The notes under the pieces are model-generated. The model did no database searches. It worked only from the letters and a program-made list of their open reading frames with translations, and was not told the DNA's origin. This document shows, one piece after another, positions 27,056 to 36,969 of a DNA stretch of 64,000 nucleotides; positions within the stretch are counted from its first letter, which is position 1; each line of letters opens with the position of its first letter. This stretch comes from an uncultured Campylobacter sp. Its GTDB lineage: Bacteria; Campylobacterota; Campylobacteria; Campylobacterales; Campylobacteraceae. Made by a program: the position numbers and the translations under genes. The stretch lies in assembly GCA_945873855.1 (NCBI GenBank), contig CAMCEN010000008.1:1-64000 (forward strand), given 5' to 3'.

Positions 27056-27436
27056 CTAGAGCTTCTTTACACCCTTGCACTCGGCGCAAAGCTCGTTTAA
27101 ATCAGCATCCAAGCCCTTGTATCTATCCCAAAATGGAAAGCTTTTGCACTGCTGTGGTCTAGCAGCATAGACGCTACAATTTTTGTTAATTTCATCAAAA
27201 AACACACAAGCAGCGCCGCCATTATAAGGCTTTTCTGCTATAGAGTAGCGACCATCAAGGCGGTATAAATATCGCTCTTTTAGCTCATCTTTGCTGATAT
27301 TTAATAGGCTTGCTAGGGCTGTAATCTCGGCTTCGTTTATCCATATAAAGCCGCTTTCTCCTGTGCAGCATGCCCCACCACAGCCACCGCAAGCACTCTC
27401 ATCAAAGCTAAAATTAAAGTTTTCTTGTCTAATCAT
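27056..27436 (-). CDS. YkgJ-family cysteine-cluster protein
   Basis: A 126-aa protein with many cysteines: CGGCGGACC near 16-24, CVFF, NCSVYAARPQQCKSFPFW, and a C-terminal CAEC. This is the CxxCxxxC family thought to bind zinc or an iron-sulfur cluster; no precise function is known. Its ATG overlaps the stop of the Res gene as ATGA, so it is translationally coupled to a restriction gene. The stop TAG (ending KKL) is part of the downstream CTAGAATTCC repeat. Confidence 0.8.
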   Translation of the reverse strand: MIRQENFNFSFDESACGGCGGACCTGESGFIWINEAEITALASLLNISKDELKERYLYRLDGRYSIAEKPYNGGAACVFFDEINKNCSVYAARPQQCKSFPFWDRYKGLDADLNELCAECKGVKKL

Positions 27437-30189
27437 TTTAAATCTTTGAAAATATCTTCAATATTACTAAAAGTATATTTTGCTAGTTCTTTATCACTTT
27501 GATAGTCTTTATTATAGTAACACAACTTTATTTTAATTTTGTAATCTTCAAATGATAATTTTTTTGAAAATATATCTTCAAATCCTTGAATTTTATTTTT
27601 AGGATTTGTTTGATGACTTAGTCCTTTTGGATCAATAAAAACTATAAAGTATTTATTATTTTTTTCTAACCAAAATATAAAATCAGGATAGAATTTTCTT
27701 TTGCTTTGTGCCATTTCATCAAAGTATGGTATATAGATATCATCTACATTTTCTACTAGTTTAGAAAAACACCATTTATAGCCATCTAAGATTTTTAAAT
27801 TATTTTTTAAATCATCTAAAAAAGTTATTTCACTTTCATTATTTATAGCGTATTTTATATGTCCTTTATTTTCTTTGTCTATAATGATTGGTAAATAATA
27901 ATGTTTGCTAAGATTTGCATCAAAAATATATTCGTGTTTTTCTAATTCTTTTTTAATATTATGTTTTTTATATTCTTCTTTTGTGATTTTTCCACTTATT
28001 AAATCATCTAAAAGTTCATCTTCATTTTTAGTATTTTTAGCATTTTTTACAAGTTCTTTTATGCTTTCATTTAGTTTTTGTATTTGTCCATCGTCTAAAA
28101 TAGAGCTTGAAAAGTTATTAAAATGAGTTATTTCATCTTTTAGAATTTTATATTCTTTTAATTTTTGCGTTTTTAAATTAAAGAAGCTATGAATTGTTTT
28201 TATCGCTTGTTGCGGTTCTTTTATATTGTTTTTATCACCGCTGATTTTTATATTTTTTTTATTTTTAATATTTTTTATGCTTTTTAACCCAAAATCATCT
28301 CCTTTTAGTTTGCAAGAAAGCAAAAGTACATCTTCATCAAAGCTATTAATATATTCACTTAAAGCTTTATAATCGCTCTTTGAAATTATATAATCACGTT
28401 TTAGGTTTTGCTCATCTTCATACTTTGGTACTAAAAGCTTTAAATTGGTTTTATTTTTTATAACATTTATTTTACCTGAGCTTTGTTTGTAGCTTTCTAG
28501 CTCTTTTAATACAACTTCTATCGCTTTTGGGTCAGTTGCTAATACAAAGAGTGTTTCAATTCCGCTTTGAAGCTTAAAAGAATATTCTGTATTTAAAAAT
28601 TCTAGTCTTTTTCTTTCATTTTTAAATGGCTCTATTCTTACACCGCGTCCTATTGTTTGTGTTATATATTTTTTAGCACCTCTTGAGCCTATGTTTAAAA
28701 ACATAGCTATATTTACTCTATTGCTATCCCAGCCTTCGCTAAATACCTTACTTCCTATCATTATATTTATAGATGATTTTTCGTCATTTATATTGGCAAA
28801 ATAGCTTGTAGTTGCTATTTCTTCACTTTCTATTACGCCAAGCTTAGCTAAGAAATTTTTACTCCATTCTTTGATATCGCCTATATTTAGTAGCATAAAA
28901 GGCTTATTTGCATTTTTGCTTTTAAATGCTATTTCTTTTTGATTATTTTGTATTTTTAAAGCTTCTATTTTTGAAGTGCCATTGGCATAAAATAGCACTT
29001 TTCTTAGCTCATTCATGCTTACATTTTTTACTATATCAATAAATTCTGTGCTAATGTCTTTTTGTGAAAAAATAGTATTTTTATTTTCTAGTTTTTTGGC
29101 TAAGTTTTTTGCTATTTGGCTTATATTAGAAATATTATTTTCTAAAATATCATTTATGCACTCAAAATATAGCTTTATTCCAGCATCTTCTGTATTGACC
29201 TTATCAGATACTGCGATTATTAAAGGATTATGATACAAAAACTCTTCTTTAGCATTTATTAACTCATCTTTGCTAGATTTTATAGCCCAAAACAAAATAA
29301 AGCTTTCTAAAATTGCTCTTTTATCATCTCTTTCTTGTTCTAAATTTATATTTTCATCAAAAACAAAGATATTTTTACCATAACCATTTTGATTGAATTT
29401 TTCTAAATTATAGTTATAGCAACAAGTGCTTAAATCTATATTATCGCTAAAAGTAGCCGAAAAGTTAAAGATAAAACCATTTTCGTATTTAGTATTTTTT
29501 GCTTTGCTAAGTTCTTTTATGTATTCTTTGCGGAGTGAATCGCCAGTTTCGCCTTTATGAGCTTCATCTAGAAATATATACCAACCCTCATTGCTAAAAA
29601 AGTTTTTGTATTCTATTCTTTTTGCGTTTTTATCCTTTGCTACATTATCACCAGTATCTAGCAAATCGCTTCTATAAAAATAAAGCTCGCAAATGCTATT
29701 GTCAAATAAACCATAGCTACTTTCATATTCTTTTATATCTTTTAGTAGAATTTCAATATTTGATTGCTGATTAAACTCGGCAATCTGAGCTTTAAATTGT
29801 TCTAAAATTTGCTCATTTGGCACAAGTAGCAAAATAGGCTTTTTAGGGAATTCTTTATTTTTTATAAGCTCGTGTAGTAGCGAAATTAGCTTTATTATAA
29901 CTAGCGTTTTACCTGAGCCTGTCGCCATCCATACGCTAGCTCTATTTATATACTCATCATTTACTTTATTTCCATAAATGTCATTAAAGTCATATTTTAA
30001 AGATTTTTTATAATACACACTTAGGGCTTTTAAAGCAGATTTTATAGCTATTTTTTGATATTTTTCTAGTGTTTTTGAGCCAAATTTTTCAAAGTCTAGT
30101 TTAAAATTATCAATATAAGAATCCAGGCTAGAAATGTTTTGGACACTATTTAAAAAATTTTCTAATAAAAATCTTTGTTGTTCTTTCAT
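27433..30189 (-). CDS. Type III-like restriction enzyme, Res subunit
   Basis: A 918-aa SF2 helicase/translocase. Walker A ATGSGKT (89-95), DEAH box (208-211), a C-terminal helicase lobe with SKVFSEGWDS and the QTIGRGVRIEPF arginine-finger motif. Near the C-terminus FYPDFIFWLEKNNKYFIVF and then IDPKG form a PD...DxK nuclease signature. With the adjacent Mod it makes a restriction pair that should cut unmodified DNA. The gene is visibly more AT-rich than its neighbours, suggesting horizontal acquisition. It begins 34 bases after mod. Confidence 0.85.
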   Translation of the reverse strand: MKEQQRFLLENFLNSVQNISSLDSYIDNFKLDFEKFGSKTLEKYQKIAIKSALKALSVYYKKSLKYDFNDIYGNKVNDEYINRASVWMATGSGKTLVIIKLISLLHELIKNKEFPKKPILLLVPNEQILEQFKAQIAEFNQQSNIEILLKDIKEYESSYGLFDNSICELYFYRSDLLDTGDNVAKDKNAKRIEYKNFFSNEGWYIFLDEAHKGETGDSLRKEYIKELSKAKNTKYENGFIFNFSATFSDNIDLSTCCYNYNLEKFNQNGYGKNIFVFDENINLEQERDDKRAILESFILFWAIKSSKDELINAKEEFLYHNPLIIAVSDKVNTEDAGIKLYFECINDILENNISNISQIAKNLAKKLENKNTIFSQKDISTEFIDIVKNVSMNELRKVLFYANGTSKIEALKIQNNQKEIAFKSKNANKPFMLLNIGDIKEWSKNFLAKLGVIESEEIATTSYFANINDEKSSINIMIGSKVFSEGWDSNRVNIAMFLNIGSRGAKKYITQTIGRGVRIEPFKNERKRLEFLNTEYSFKLQSGIETLFVLATDPKAIEVVLKELESYKQSSGKINVIKNKTNLKLLVPKYEDEQNLKRDYIISKSDYKALSEYINSFDEDVLLLSCKLKGDDFGLKSIKNIKNKKNIKISGDKNNIKEPQQAIKTIHSFFNLKTQKLKEYKILKDEITHFNNFSSSILDDGQIQKLNESIKELVKNAKNTKNEDELLDDLISGKITKEEYKKHNIKKELEKHEYIFDANLSKHYYLPIIIDKENKGHIKYAINNESEITFLDDLKNNLKILDGYKWCFSKLVENVDDIYIPYFDEMAQSKRKFYPDFIFWLEKNNKYFIVFIDPKGLSHQTNPKNKIQGFEDIFSKKLSFEDYKIKIKLCYYNKDYQSDKELAKYTFSNIEDIFKDLK

Positions 30190-30223
30190 AAGATTGCCTT
30201 ATATTGCTTTGGTGTTACAAAAT

Positions 30224-32587
30224 TTATTCATTTTTGTCCCACCAAATTAGATTTATTAGCTTTTCATGTTGGCTTAGTGATATTTGCTTATCATTTAGTA
30301 CTTCGCCGTTTTCGTATTCGCAAAAGTTTTGATTGTTTTTGCTAAAAATTCTTTTTATTTTTAACCCTGAGATATTAGAGTAGCTAGTAAATATATCAAA
30401 GTCTTTTCTATATCCGCTCATTTCTAAATCTATGCTTTTTTCTTTATTTAGCTCTTTTATTAGCTTTTTTGATTTTCTATAATCTAAAATTTTAGAGCTA
30501 TTTACCTCATATTCGCAGTTATTTAGAGCTTCTTCATAGCTTTCAAGTTCGTAGTATTTAAAAGCTCCGCTACCTTTATACTCACATTCTTTACTTATAC
30601 CGCTTTGAACCCCTGCTAAGCATTTTTTTATCCTTGGTATAATTACAGAATAAAAATGCTCTCCCATTTCTACGCCTATGAATTTTCTACCTAGTTTTAA
30701 AGCAGTAGCACAAGTAGTGCCAGAGCCTAGATGATAATCTAGAATTCTAGAATTCTCATCGCTACTAGCCTTGATAATTCGTGCTAATAATGCTTCTGGT
30801 TTTTGAGTTAGGTTTTCATTAGATTTAATTATTTCACTTAAATGAGATTGTGATTCTTTGTAAGCTCTTGGATCAGCATAAACTTGCTTAATGTCTGACC
30901 AAACGGTGGATAGTGGAATTCCTTTGCTTTCATCTAAAAATTGTTTTTCCCAAATAATTTCGCCTTGTTCATCTCTACCACGCATTCTTCTTTGATATAG
31001 GCGACCATCATTATCAGTAAATTTAAACCAATCTTTTATGTATTTATCACTATATGGTATATAAATTTTATTTTGAATTCTTTTTTCATAGTTCTTTGTA
31101 TAATGCGTTATTATGTCGTGTATATTTACAGGTTTTGCGCTAGCTGAGCGACCACCACTAGGTGAACCATAGCACCATATAATTTCATCGCAAAAATTCT
31201 CTTTACCAAAAGTATCATTAAGTAGAATTCTGCCATAATAATCAGCATTATGATCTAGATGTAGATAAAATGAACCTTTATCACTTAATAGATTTTTGGC
31301 TATTTCTAGGCGGTTATTCATTAGAGTTAGCCAAGTGCTATCTTGAAACCTATCTACATAGGCAAAGTCTGAGCCTGTATTAAAAGGTGGGTCTATGTAG
31401 ATAAGGTCAATTTTACCTTTATATTTTGGCATTATTGTATTTAGTGCTTGAAAGTTATCTGCTTTTATTAGCTCTCCATTTAGTGCTTCATCGATGTTGT
31501 CAAATTGACTTAAAAGCTTTATTTTGCTTTTTTCATCGAGGAATTTTGTATCTAATGGCAAAAAAGGATTTTTGCTATAATCATCACCAGTGACCAAGCC
31601 TAAATCCTGCCATTCTTTTATTTGTTTATCGTTTATAAACTCACTAGGATTTTTTATCATATTTAGAGTAAAAACAAAGTTTGTTTGCTTGGCAAATTTT
31701 GGTTTTAGCCAGATTGCTTTTAACTCATTTTCAAAGTCAGCAATTTTTTCTATTATAAACAAAGCTATGTTTCTAAGTGCTAAAAGCTTGTTTATAGCAC
31801 TATCTTCCCAGTTTTGAATCTTTGAGTCTTTAAAAAGATAGTTGTAGAAAAACAAATCAAACTGCTCTTCTAAAAAGCTTTTAGCATTTTTATGTATGAA
31901 AAAATCTATTTCATTTTGTCTTTTATAAGCTCTAAAAAGCTTTTTTACTTCATCCTCGTTTAGTTTAAACTCTTTTAGCTTTTTGCTAAACTCATCGCTA
32001 AATTCAGAGCTAGATTTTTTAAAAACTGGAATTTTAAACTCTTCCATTTCATTTTGATTGCTTACTTCTATATTTAGTTGTTGCGTGCTATTATCAATAT
32101 TTTTTAAGTAAAAGTATGTTTTGTTTTTTTGATTATCGCTTTTTGGGATAAAATTACTTGTATTAAAGCTTAGACTAAAAGTTTCAAATTCATTTGTTAA
32201 AATCGCATCCTCGTAAATACTATCTGATTTTATATAGTATAAATCAGAAGTTTTGTAAAATAAAGCCGTGTCTTTTTGATTTGAATACACTTTTGCGTGA
32301 ATATTTTTAAAGTATGGGGTATCTGCAAAATATGGTGTGCCGCTTTCATTTAAGTAGCTATCAAAAAATGTAAAAAGCTTATTATAAATATCGCCTAGAT
32401 CATCGCTATCAAGACCGCTTTTTTTAAGTTTATCCATTATATCTTGTTTAAAGTTTTTGAAATATTTTTCTTTTATATCTAAGATGTTTAAAAAGCCATT
32501 TTTGTTTTGAGTTGAGATTTTTGTGCCCAAATAAATGCTTTCTAATTTGCTAAAAAATTTTTGTCTATGTGTGATATAATGATCCAT
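30224..32587 (-). CDS. Type III-like DNA adenine methyltransferase, Mod subunit
   Basis: A 787-aa beta-class N6-adenine methyltransferase: catalytic motif IV DPPF (399-402) precedes SAM motif I LDYHLGSGTT (616-625). The target-recognition region is probably between them (about 430-600). The N-terminal 350 residues have no recognisable motif and may contact Res. Residues 611-615, ENSRI, immediately before motif I are encoded by a GAATTCTAGAATTC repeat (about 30743-30757). No long homopolymer or tandem tract for phase variation was seen. Recognition sequence unknown. Confidence 0.87.
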   Translation of the reverse strand: MDHYITHRQKFFSKLESIYLGTKISTQNKNGFLNILDIKEKYFKNFKQDIMDKLKKSGLDSDDLGDIYNKLFTFFDSYLNESGTPYFADTPYFKNIHAKVYSNQKDTALFYKTSDLYYIKSDSIYEDAILTNEFETFSLSFNTSNFIPKSDNQKNKTYFYLKNIDNSTQQLNIEVSNQNEMEEFKIPVFKKSSSEFSDEFSKKLKEFKLNEDEVKKLFRAYKRQNEIDFFIHKNAKSFLEEQFDLFFYNYLFKDSKIQNWEDSAINKLLALRNIALFIIEKIADFENELKAIWLKPKFAKQTNFVFTLNMIKNPSEFINDKQIKEWQDLGLVTGDDYSKNPFLPLDTKFLDEKSKIKLLSQFDNIDEALNGELIKADNFQALNTIMPKYKGKIDLIYIDPPFNTGSDFAYVDRFQDSTWLTLMNNRLEIAKNLLSDKGSFYLHLDHNADYYGRILLNDTFGKENFCDEIIWCYGSPSGGRSASAKPVNIHDIITHYTKNYEKRIQNKIYIPYSDKYIKDWFKFTDNDGRLYQRRMRGRDEQGEIIWEKQFLDESKGIPLSTVWSDIKQVYADPRAYKESQSHLSEIIKSNENLTQKPEALLARIIKASSDENSRILDYHLGSGTTCATALKLGRKFIGVEMGEHFYSVIIPRIKKCLAGVQSGISKECEYKGSGAFKYYELESYEEALNNCEYEVNSSKILDYRKSKKLIKELNKEKSIDLEMSGYRKDFDIFTSYSNISGLKIKRIFSKNNQNFCEYENGEVLNDKQISLSQHEKLINLIWWDKNE

Positions 32588-32650
32588 AAAAGCCCTTTAA
32601 AATTTCTCTAAATTATAGCTAAAATTATTTGAAATCCTTTATATTTTTGC

Positions 32651-33277
32651 CTATTTGGATAAATTTTCTATTAAATAACAGCATTCATCATATTTTTTAC
32701 TAATTATTTTTACAAAATTTTTTTGTGATAGTCTGCCCCTAAGCCCTAATTTAACCGAATTATTAGTGTAGAATATATCTAAATGATCTAATGGATGTAA
32801 TTTTCCATTTTCATTTTTGGCATCATGATCGTATCTTAAATATCCATCATCTAATAAAAGCATTGCTATTATAATTTCTTCTATTTCATCTTCGTTTATT
32901 TGCTCATATTCTGTTTCTATTTGACGTAAAATATCTCGAATACTATTTGAGATATTCAAAAAAGCATATCTTATAGCAGATAAAATTATTGAATTTAATT
33001 CAATATTATTTATGTAAAATTTGATTTCTTTCTCTTCTATTTTTATTTGAAAAGGAAATTTTATACTAAAATATTTATTTTCTAAAAATACAAACAACCT
33101 ACCATTTTCTAGCAACATAGTATTATTTTGTATTTGTTTTATTGCTTCATTATGGTATATAAAATTTTCTACAGCTTCTAACAAAATACTTACGCAATCA
33201 TTTTTATTTCTAATTGGTTTTGAAAATATATTTATTTTATATTGTGGTATTTTAATACACAAGTCGTTATTATTCAT
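32651..33277 (-). CDS. Hypothetical partner of the SF1 helicase (DUF2290-like?)
   Basis: A 208-aa soluble protein I do not recognise with certainty. A conserved-looking C-terminal stretch, GYLRYDHDAKNENGKLHPLDH followed by LDIFY (shown as separate pieces), resembles my recollection of DUF2290 (RYD.D...HPL.HL). That match is low confidence. Conserved His/Asp residues might bind metal. Its start overlaps the helicase stop by 8 bases, so the two are translated together and probably act together. AT-rich like the rest of the island. No signal peptide or membrane segment. Confidence 0.7.
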   Translation of the reverse strand: MNNNDLCIKIPQYKINIFSKPIRNKNDCVSILLEAVENFIYHNEAIKQIQNNTMLLENGRLFVFLENKYFSIKFPFQIKIEEKEIKFYINNIELNSIILSAIRYAFLNISNSIRDILRQIETEYEQINEDEIEEIIIAMLLLDDGYLRYDHDAKNENGKLHPLDHLDIFYTNNSVKLGLRGRLSQKNFVKIISKKYDECCYLIENLSK

Positions 33278-35267
33278 AGTACTGTTTATTAGATTTTAAA
33301 TATTCTTCGGTTTTCAAAAGATCTTTTTCTTTATAAAAATTTAGCTCCTCTATTGCTTTTTTAGCTTTTCTTCTAGCTTTTCCTGTGTATTTTAATTTAG
33401 CAAAAATTTTATCCACTTCTTCATCAAATGTAGAAGATAGCTTTTCTTTGAATAATTTTATGTTTCTATCAATTTCTATACGTTCTTCTTTTGTAGGTTT
33501 TTTGCTGATTATTTTATATTGTTTGTTTATGTTGTCTAATCCTTTTTTAATATTATCAACATCTTCATACTCTGAATCTAACAATAAATATGTTTGTAAA
33601 AAAGACCTAGTAATACTCATATAAAGAGCATTTCTAAATGATATATTTCTATTGTTCATTATATTTTGTGCTATGCAAATAACAAATGGGAATTCTAGAC
33701 CCTTTACATTGTTTTGATTTGTGATAAAAACTTTATTATTTTTCATTTGTTTTGTTTCATATGCTCTATTGCATTCAAATTTGGTTTTAGAATAAATTTC
33801 CTCTTCCAAAATAGGCACGAAATCATACATACTAATGTCGTTAAAAATTATACATATATCGTGAGCTTCCAAATCTTTATAGGTATCTTTTAAATTCAGT
33901 ATTATCTTTACAATGCTATCTTTAAGGTCTTTACTAGTTTCTAAAAATATACTTTGTTCTTGATCTATCCCTGCTATTCTTTTTAATGGCTCTCTAGTTA
34001 ATTCTATTATGTCGTTTTCTTTGCAATTATATTTGTATCCGCATTGCTCCCATTGTTTCTCTTCTAGCCAATTAATTTTTTTATCTTCAAATAAGCCCAT
34101 TCCTATCGCATGTCCAAACATTAAAGTTCTAGCATCTGTTCTATAGCATCTGTTTAGAGAAAAATCTATCTCATCAGTATTTATCTCTGTATCAAAAATA
34201 TTTTGAAAAATATCTCCTGCGATATATATTTTTTCTTTTGTTACCTTGCTACATAGTTCAAAAAAAGATTTGGGAAAATCTTGACTTTCGTCTATAAATA
34301 TATAATCAAAAAGATAGCTTTCTATATTTTTTGTAGACAAACTTTCTAAAGCATTTTTACATACTTTATCAAAAGTAATATTTTTAGACCATGCCTGAAA
34401 TGGAATTTCATAATGTTTGCAAATTGCCGAATAGACACCTTCCTCGTATGTAATTGAGCCCCAGGCTTTTAGGATTTTTAACTTTTCATCATCTATTTGC
34501 TTTTCAACTCTCATGCAATCAAAAAAAATTCTAATTCTTGTTTTTAAATGATTTGCCAAGACATTACTATAACAAGTAAAAGCTATTTTGTATTCAGTAG
34601 ATGCCAAATAAGTATCTTTTAATTTATGAAATAATAATTCTGTTTTTCCTGTGCCTGAGAGACCTTGTATTGCTATTTGCTTTTGTTCTTTATTTTCATG
34701 TATTATATTTAATTGCTTACAATCAAACAATTGTATCTTATTTTTTATTCTTGTTAAGTTGTTATCTGCTTCTAATGTTTTAATATTTTTGGTATCATTT
34801 GGATTATTTATAAATAATGATATTAAAAGCTTGGTCTTTTGAGCTTCTAGTCCATCAATCTCAGTTAAATGCATATTGAACTCTAAATCATCTACAAATT
34901 CTTCTATGCTAGATTTATATACAATATTTTCATTATTCCATTCACGCTTTCTTCCAATTAAAGGTTTGTAATCAAATTTTGTTGATAAATGATCTATATT
35001 TTGCAATATATCATCGATAAAAATTTCAAATTTTTCTTTATCATTTTTACAATCAAGAAATATAATTTTATGTTTAGGAGATAATACAATAATACATCCA
35101 TCGTAATCATATTTTTCTTTATCATTTAGCAATCTATCTAATATATAAGAATTTATTTTATCGGCATTTAATAAATTTTCTATTTTATTTATAAACTGCT
35201 CTATCCTATCATCATATTCACATTGTAAATGCTTAAAACAATAATCACTCACTAAAGTATTATTCAT
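33270..35267 (-). CDS. UvrD/Rep-like SF1 helicase with possible N-terminal nuclease
   Basis: A 665-aa protein. An SF1A helicase core occupies about 195-570: Walker A GLSGTGKTE (202-210), motif Ia FTCYSNVLANH, Walker B with DESQD (326-330), GDIFQ motif III, and a late NVKGLEFPFVICIA...ALYMSITRSF region for motifs V-VI. The N-terminal 190 residues are not helicase. Asp56 followed 16 residues later by LDCK (Asp72, Lys74), in a beta-strand context, looks like a PD-(D/E)xK or NERD-type nuclease core. Coupled to the 208-aa gene and upstream of Mod/Res, it is likely an anti-phage module. The last helix is highly charged. Confidence 0.78.
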   Translation of the reverse strand: MNNTLVSDYCFKHLQCEYDDRIEQFINKIENLLNADKINSYILDRLLNDKEKYDYDGCIIVLSPKHKIIFLDCKNDKEKFEIFIDDILQNIDHLSTKFDYKPLIGRKREWNNENIVYKSSIEEFVDDLEFNMHLTEIDGLEAQKTKLLISLFINNPNDTKNIKTLEADNNLTRIKNKIQLFDCKQLNIIHENKEQKQIAIQGLSGTGKTELLFHKLKDTYLASTEYKIAFTCYSNVLANHLKTRIRIFFDCMRVEKQIDDEKLKILKAWGSITYEEGVYSAICKHYEIPFQAWSKNITFDKVCKNALESLSTKNIESYLFDYIFIDESQDFPKSFFELCSKVTKEKIYIAGDIFQNIFDTEINTDEIDFSLNRCYRTDARTLMFGHAIGMGLFEDKKINWLEEKQWEQCGYKYNCKENDIIELTREPLKRIAGIDQEQSIFLETSKDLKDSIVKIILNLKDTYKDLEAHDICIIFNDISMYDFVPILEEEIYSKTKFECNRAYETKQMKNNKVFITNQNNVKGLEFPFVICIAQNIMNNRNISFRNALYMSITRSFLQTYLLLDSEYEDVDNIKKGLDNINKQYKIISKKPTKEERIEIDRNIKLFKEKLSSTFDEEVDKIFAKLKYTGKARRKAKKAIEELNFYKEKDLLKTEEYLKSNKQYYE

Positions 35268-35284
35268 ATTTGTCCTTATAAGAA

Positions 35285-35314
35285 CTTCACAAAGATTGAT
35301 TAATCTCTGTGAAG
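35285..35314. promoter_or_regulatory. Near-perfect inverted repeat in the leader of the defence operon
   Basis: Arms CTTCACAAAGATT and AATCTCTGTGAAG pair at 12 of 13 positions around a GATT loop. It lies between the fumC stop and the helicase start (both minus strand), about 20 bases upstream of the AAGGA ribosome site. It could be a regulator operator, a leader hairpin or a weak terminator. There is no strong T-tract after it on the minus strand. Confidence 0.55.
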
Positions 35315-35355
35315 CAATGAGTTTAAAAAAATAATATTACACTTTCAAGCAAATT

Positions 35356-36771
35356 TTACGCTTTTGGTGCTATCATGTCTTCTGGCACAACCCACTTATC
35401 AAACTCCTCAGCGCTCAAAAAGCCTGAGTTTATAGCCTCTTCGCGCAAAGTAGTGCCGTTATGGTGCGCAGTTTTAGCAATTTGCGCTGCTTTTGCGTAG
35501 CCGATGTGTGGATTTAGCGCAGTTACAAGCATTAGGCTTTCTTTCATTAGTTTTGAGATTTTCTCTTCATTTGCGCTAATTCCGCTTGCGCAGTGCTCAT
35601 CAAAGCTGATTATGCTATCGCTTAGCAGTTTGATTGCTTGAAGTAGATTATAGGCGATCACTGGCTTAAACACATTTAGCTCAAAGTTACCTTGGCTTGC
35701 GCCAAACGCCACGCTTGCGTGATTTCCAGCTACTTGGACTGCTACCATTGTTACAGCCTCGCACTGAGTAGGATTTACCTTGCCTGGCATGATTGAGCTG
35801 CCTGGCTCGTTTTCTGGGATGTTGATCTCGCCGATACCTGAGCGAGGTCCGCTAGCTAGCCATCTTATATCATTTGCGATTTTCATCATATTAGCAGCAA
35901 GTCCGTTTAGCGCACCGCTTAAAAATACCTCTGCATCGTGGCTTGTTAGGCCGTGGAATTTATTTGGGTGTGAAACAAAGGCGTATTTTGTGCTGGTTTG
36001 TTTGTTTAGCTGAGCGCTTACTAGCTCAGAGAATTTTGGGTGGCTATTTAGTCCTGTGCCAACTGCTGTGCCGCCTATGGCAAGCTCGGTTAAAAACGGA
36101 ATGCTAGCGATGATTTGAGCTTTGCTGGCTTTTAGCATGTGCGCATAGCCGCTAAACTCTTGACCCAAAGTTAGCGGAGTAGCATCTTGAAGGTGAGTGC
36201 GGCCGATTTTTACGATTTTAGCAAACTCAGCCGTTTTTTTATCCAAAGTTTTTTCAAGTCGCTCAATAGCTGGTAGGATTTGCTTTTGAAGCTCCAAAAC
36301 AAGTGCAATGCGAAGCGCTGTTGGATAAGTGTCATTTGAGCTTTGACCTTTGTTTACATGGTCGTTTGGGTGAACGAAGTTTGGCGCGTCAGTTGCTGGC
36401 TTAGCTCTAAAATCTGCTCCCATTATCTCCATAGCGCGATTTGAAATAACTTCGTTCATATTCATATTGCTTTGTGTGCCTGAGCCTGTTTGCCACACGA
36501 CTAGCGGAAAGTTTCCATCTAGTTTGCCCTCTAAAATTTCATCGCAAGCCTTGGCAATTGCATCAGTGCGTGCTTTATCCATTCTGCCAAGCTCATTGTT
36601 TACAATAGCGCAAGCTTTTTTAAGCTCGGCAAAGGCGCTGATTATTTCACTAGGCATTTTTTCAATACCGATTTTGAAGTTTTCAAAACTACGCTCAGTT
36701 TGTGCTCCCCAATACTTATCGTTTGGGACTTTGATCTCACCCATAGTGTCTTTTTCTATGCGGTAATCCAT
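35356..36771 (-). CDS. fumC: Fumarate hydratase class II
   Basis: A 471-aa enzyme interconverting fumarate and malate. Class II signature [11 protein letters not shown] is present, and [16 protein letters not shown] identifies fumarase rather than aspartase. Third gene of the aspA-dcuA-fumC series. It has its own TATAAT about 35 bases upstream and AAAAGGAG before the ATG. Confidence 0.94.
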   Translation of the reverse strand: MDYRIEKDTMGEIKVPNDKYWGAQTERSFENFKIGIEKMPSEIISAFAELKKACAIVNNELGRMDKARTDAIAKACDEILEGKLDGNFPLVVWQTGSGTQSNMNMNEVISNRAMEIMGADFRAKPATDAPNFVHPNDHVNKGQSSNDTYPTALRIALVLELQKQILPAIERLEKTLDKKTAEFAKIVKIGRTHLQDATPLTLGQEFSGYAHMLKASKAQIIASIPFLTELAIGGTAVGTGLNSHPKFSELVSAQLNKQTSTKYAFVSHPNKFHGLTSHDAEVFLSGALNGLAANMMKIANDIRWLASGPRSGIGEINIPENEPGSSIMPGKVNPTQCEAVTMVAVQVAGNHASVAFGASQGNFELNVFKPVIAYNLLQAIKLLSDSIISFDEHCASGISANEEKISKLMKESLMLVTALNPHIGYAKAAQIAKTAHHNGTTLREEAINSGFLSAEEFDKWVVPEDMIAPKA

Positions 36772-36805
36772 CTTTGCTCCTTTTTTGTAAGATTTAAATG
36801 CGATA

Positions 36806-36811
36806 ATTATA
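36806..36811 (-). promoter_or_regulatory. -10 box (TATAAT) for fumC
   Basis: TATAAT on the minus strand (ATTATA on the plus), about 35 bases before the fumC ATG and followed by GCATTTAAATCTTAC and the AAGGAG ribosome site. Confidence 0.55.
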
Positions 36812-36969
36812 TAAAAAATATCTAAATATTTGAGTGATTTTATAGAAAATTTTGTAAAGATTAAAAAAGCTTTGAAAAATCTAGAATTCCTAGGGCAGGA
36901 ATTCTAGGGCAGAAATTCTAAGGTAGGAATTCTAGATGAATTCTAGAATTCCTAGAAAAAGGCTAAATC

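Noticed and set aside
30224-32587. Phase-variable type III mod gene (phasevarion)
   Set aside because: I see no long homopolymer or tandem short repeat in the frame or promoter that could switch it.
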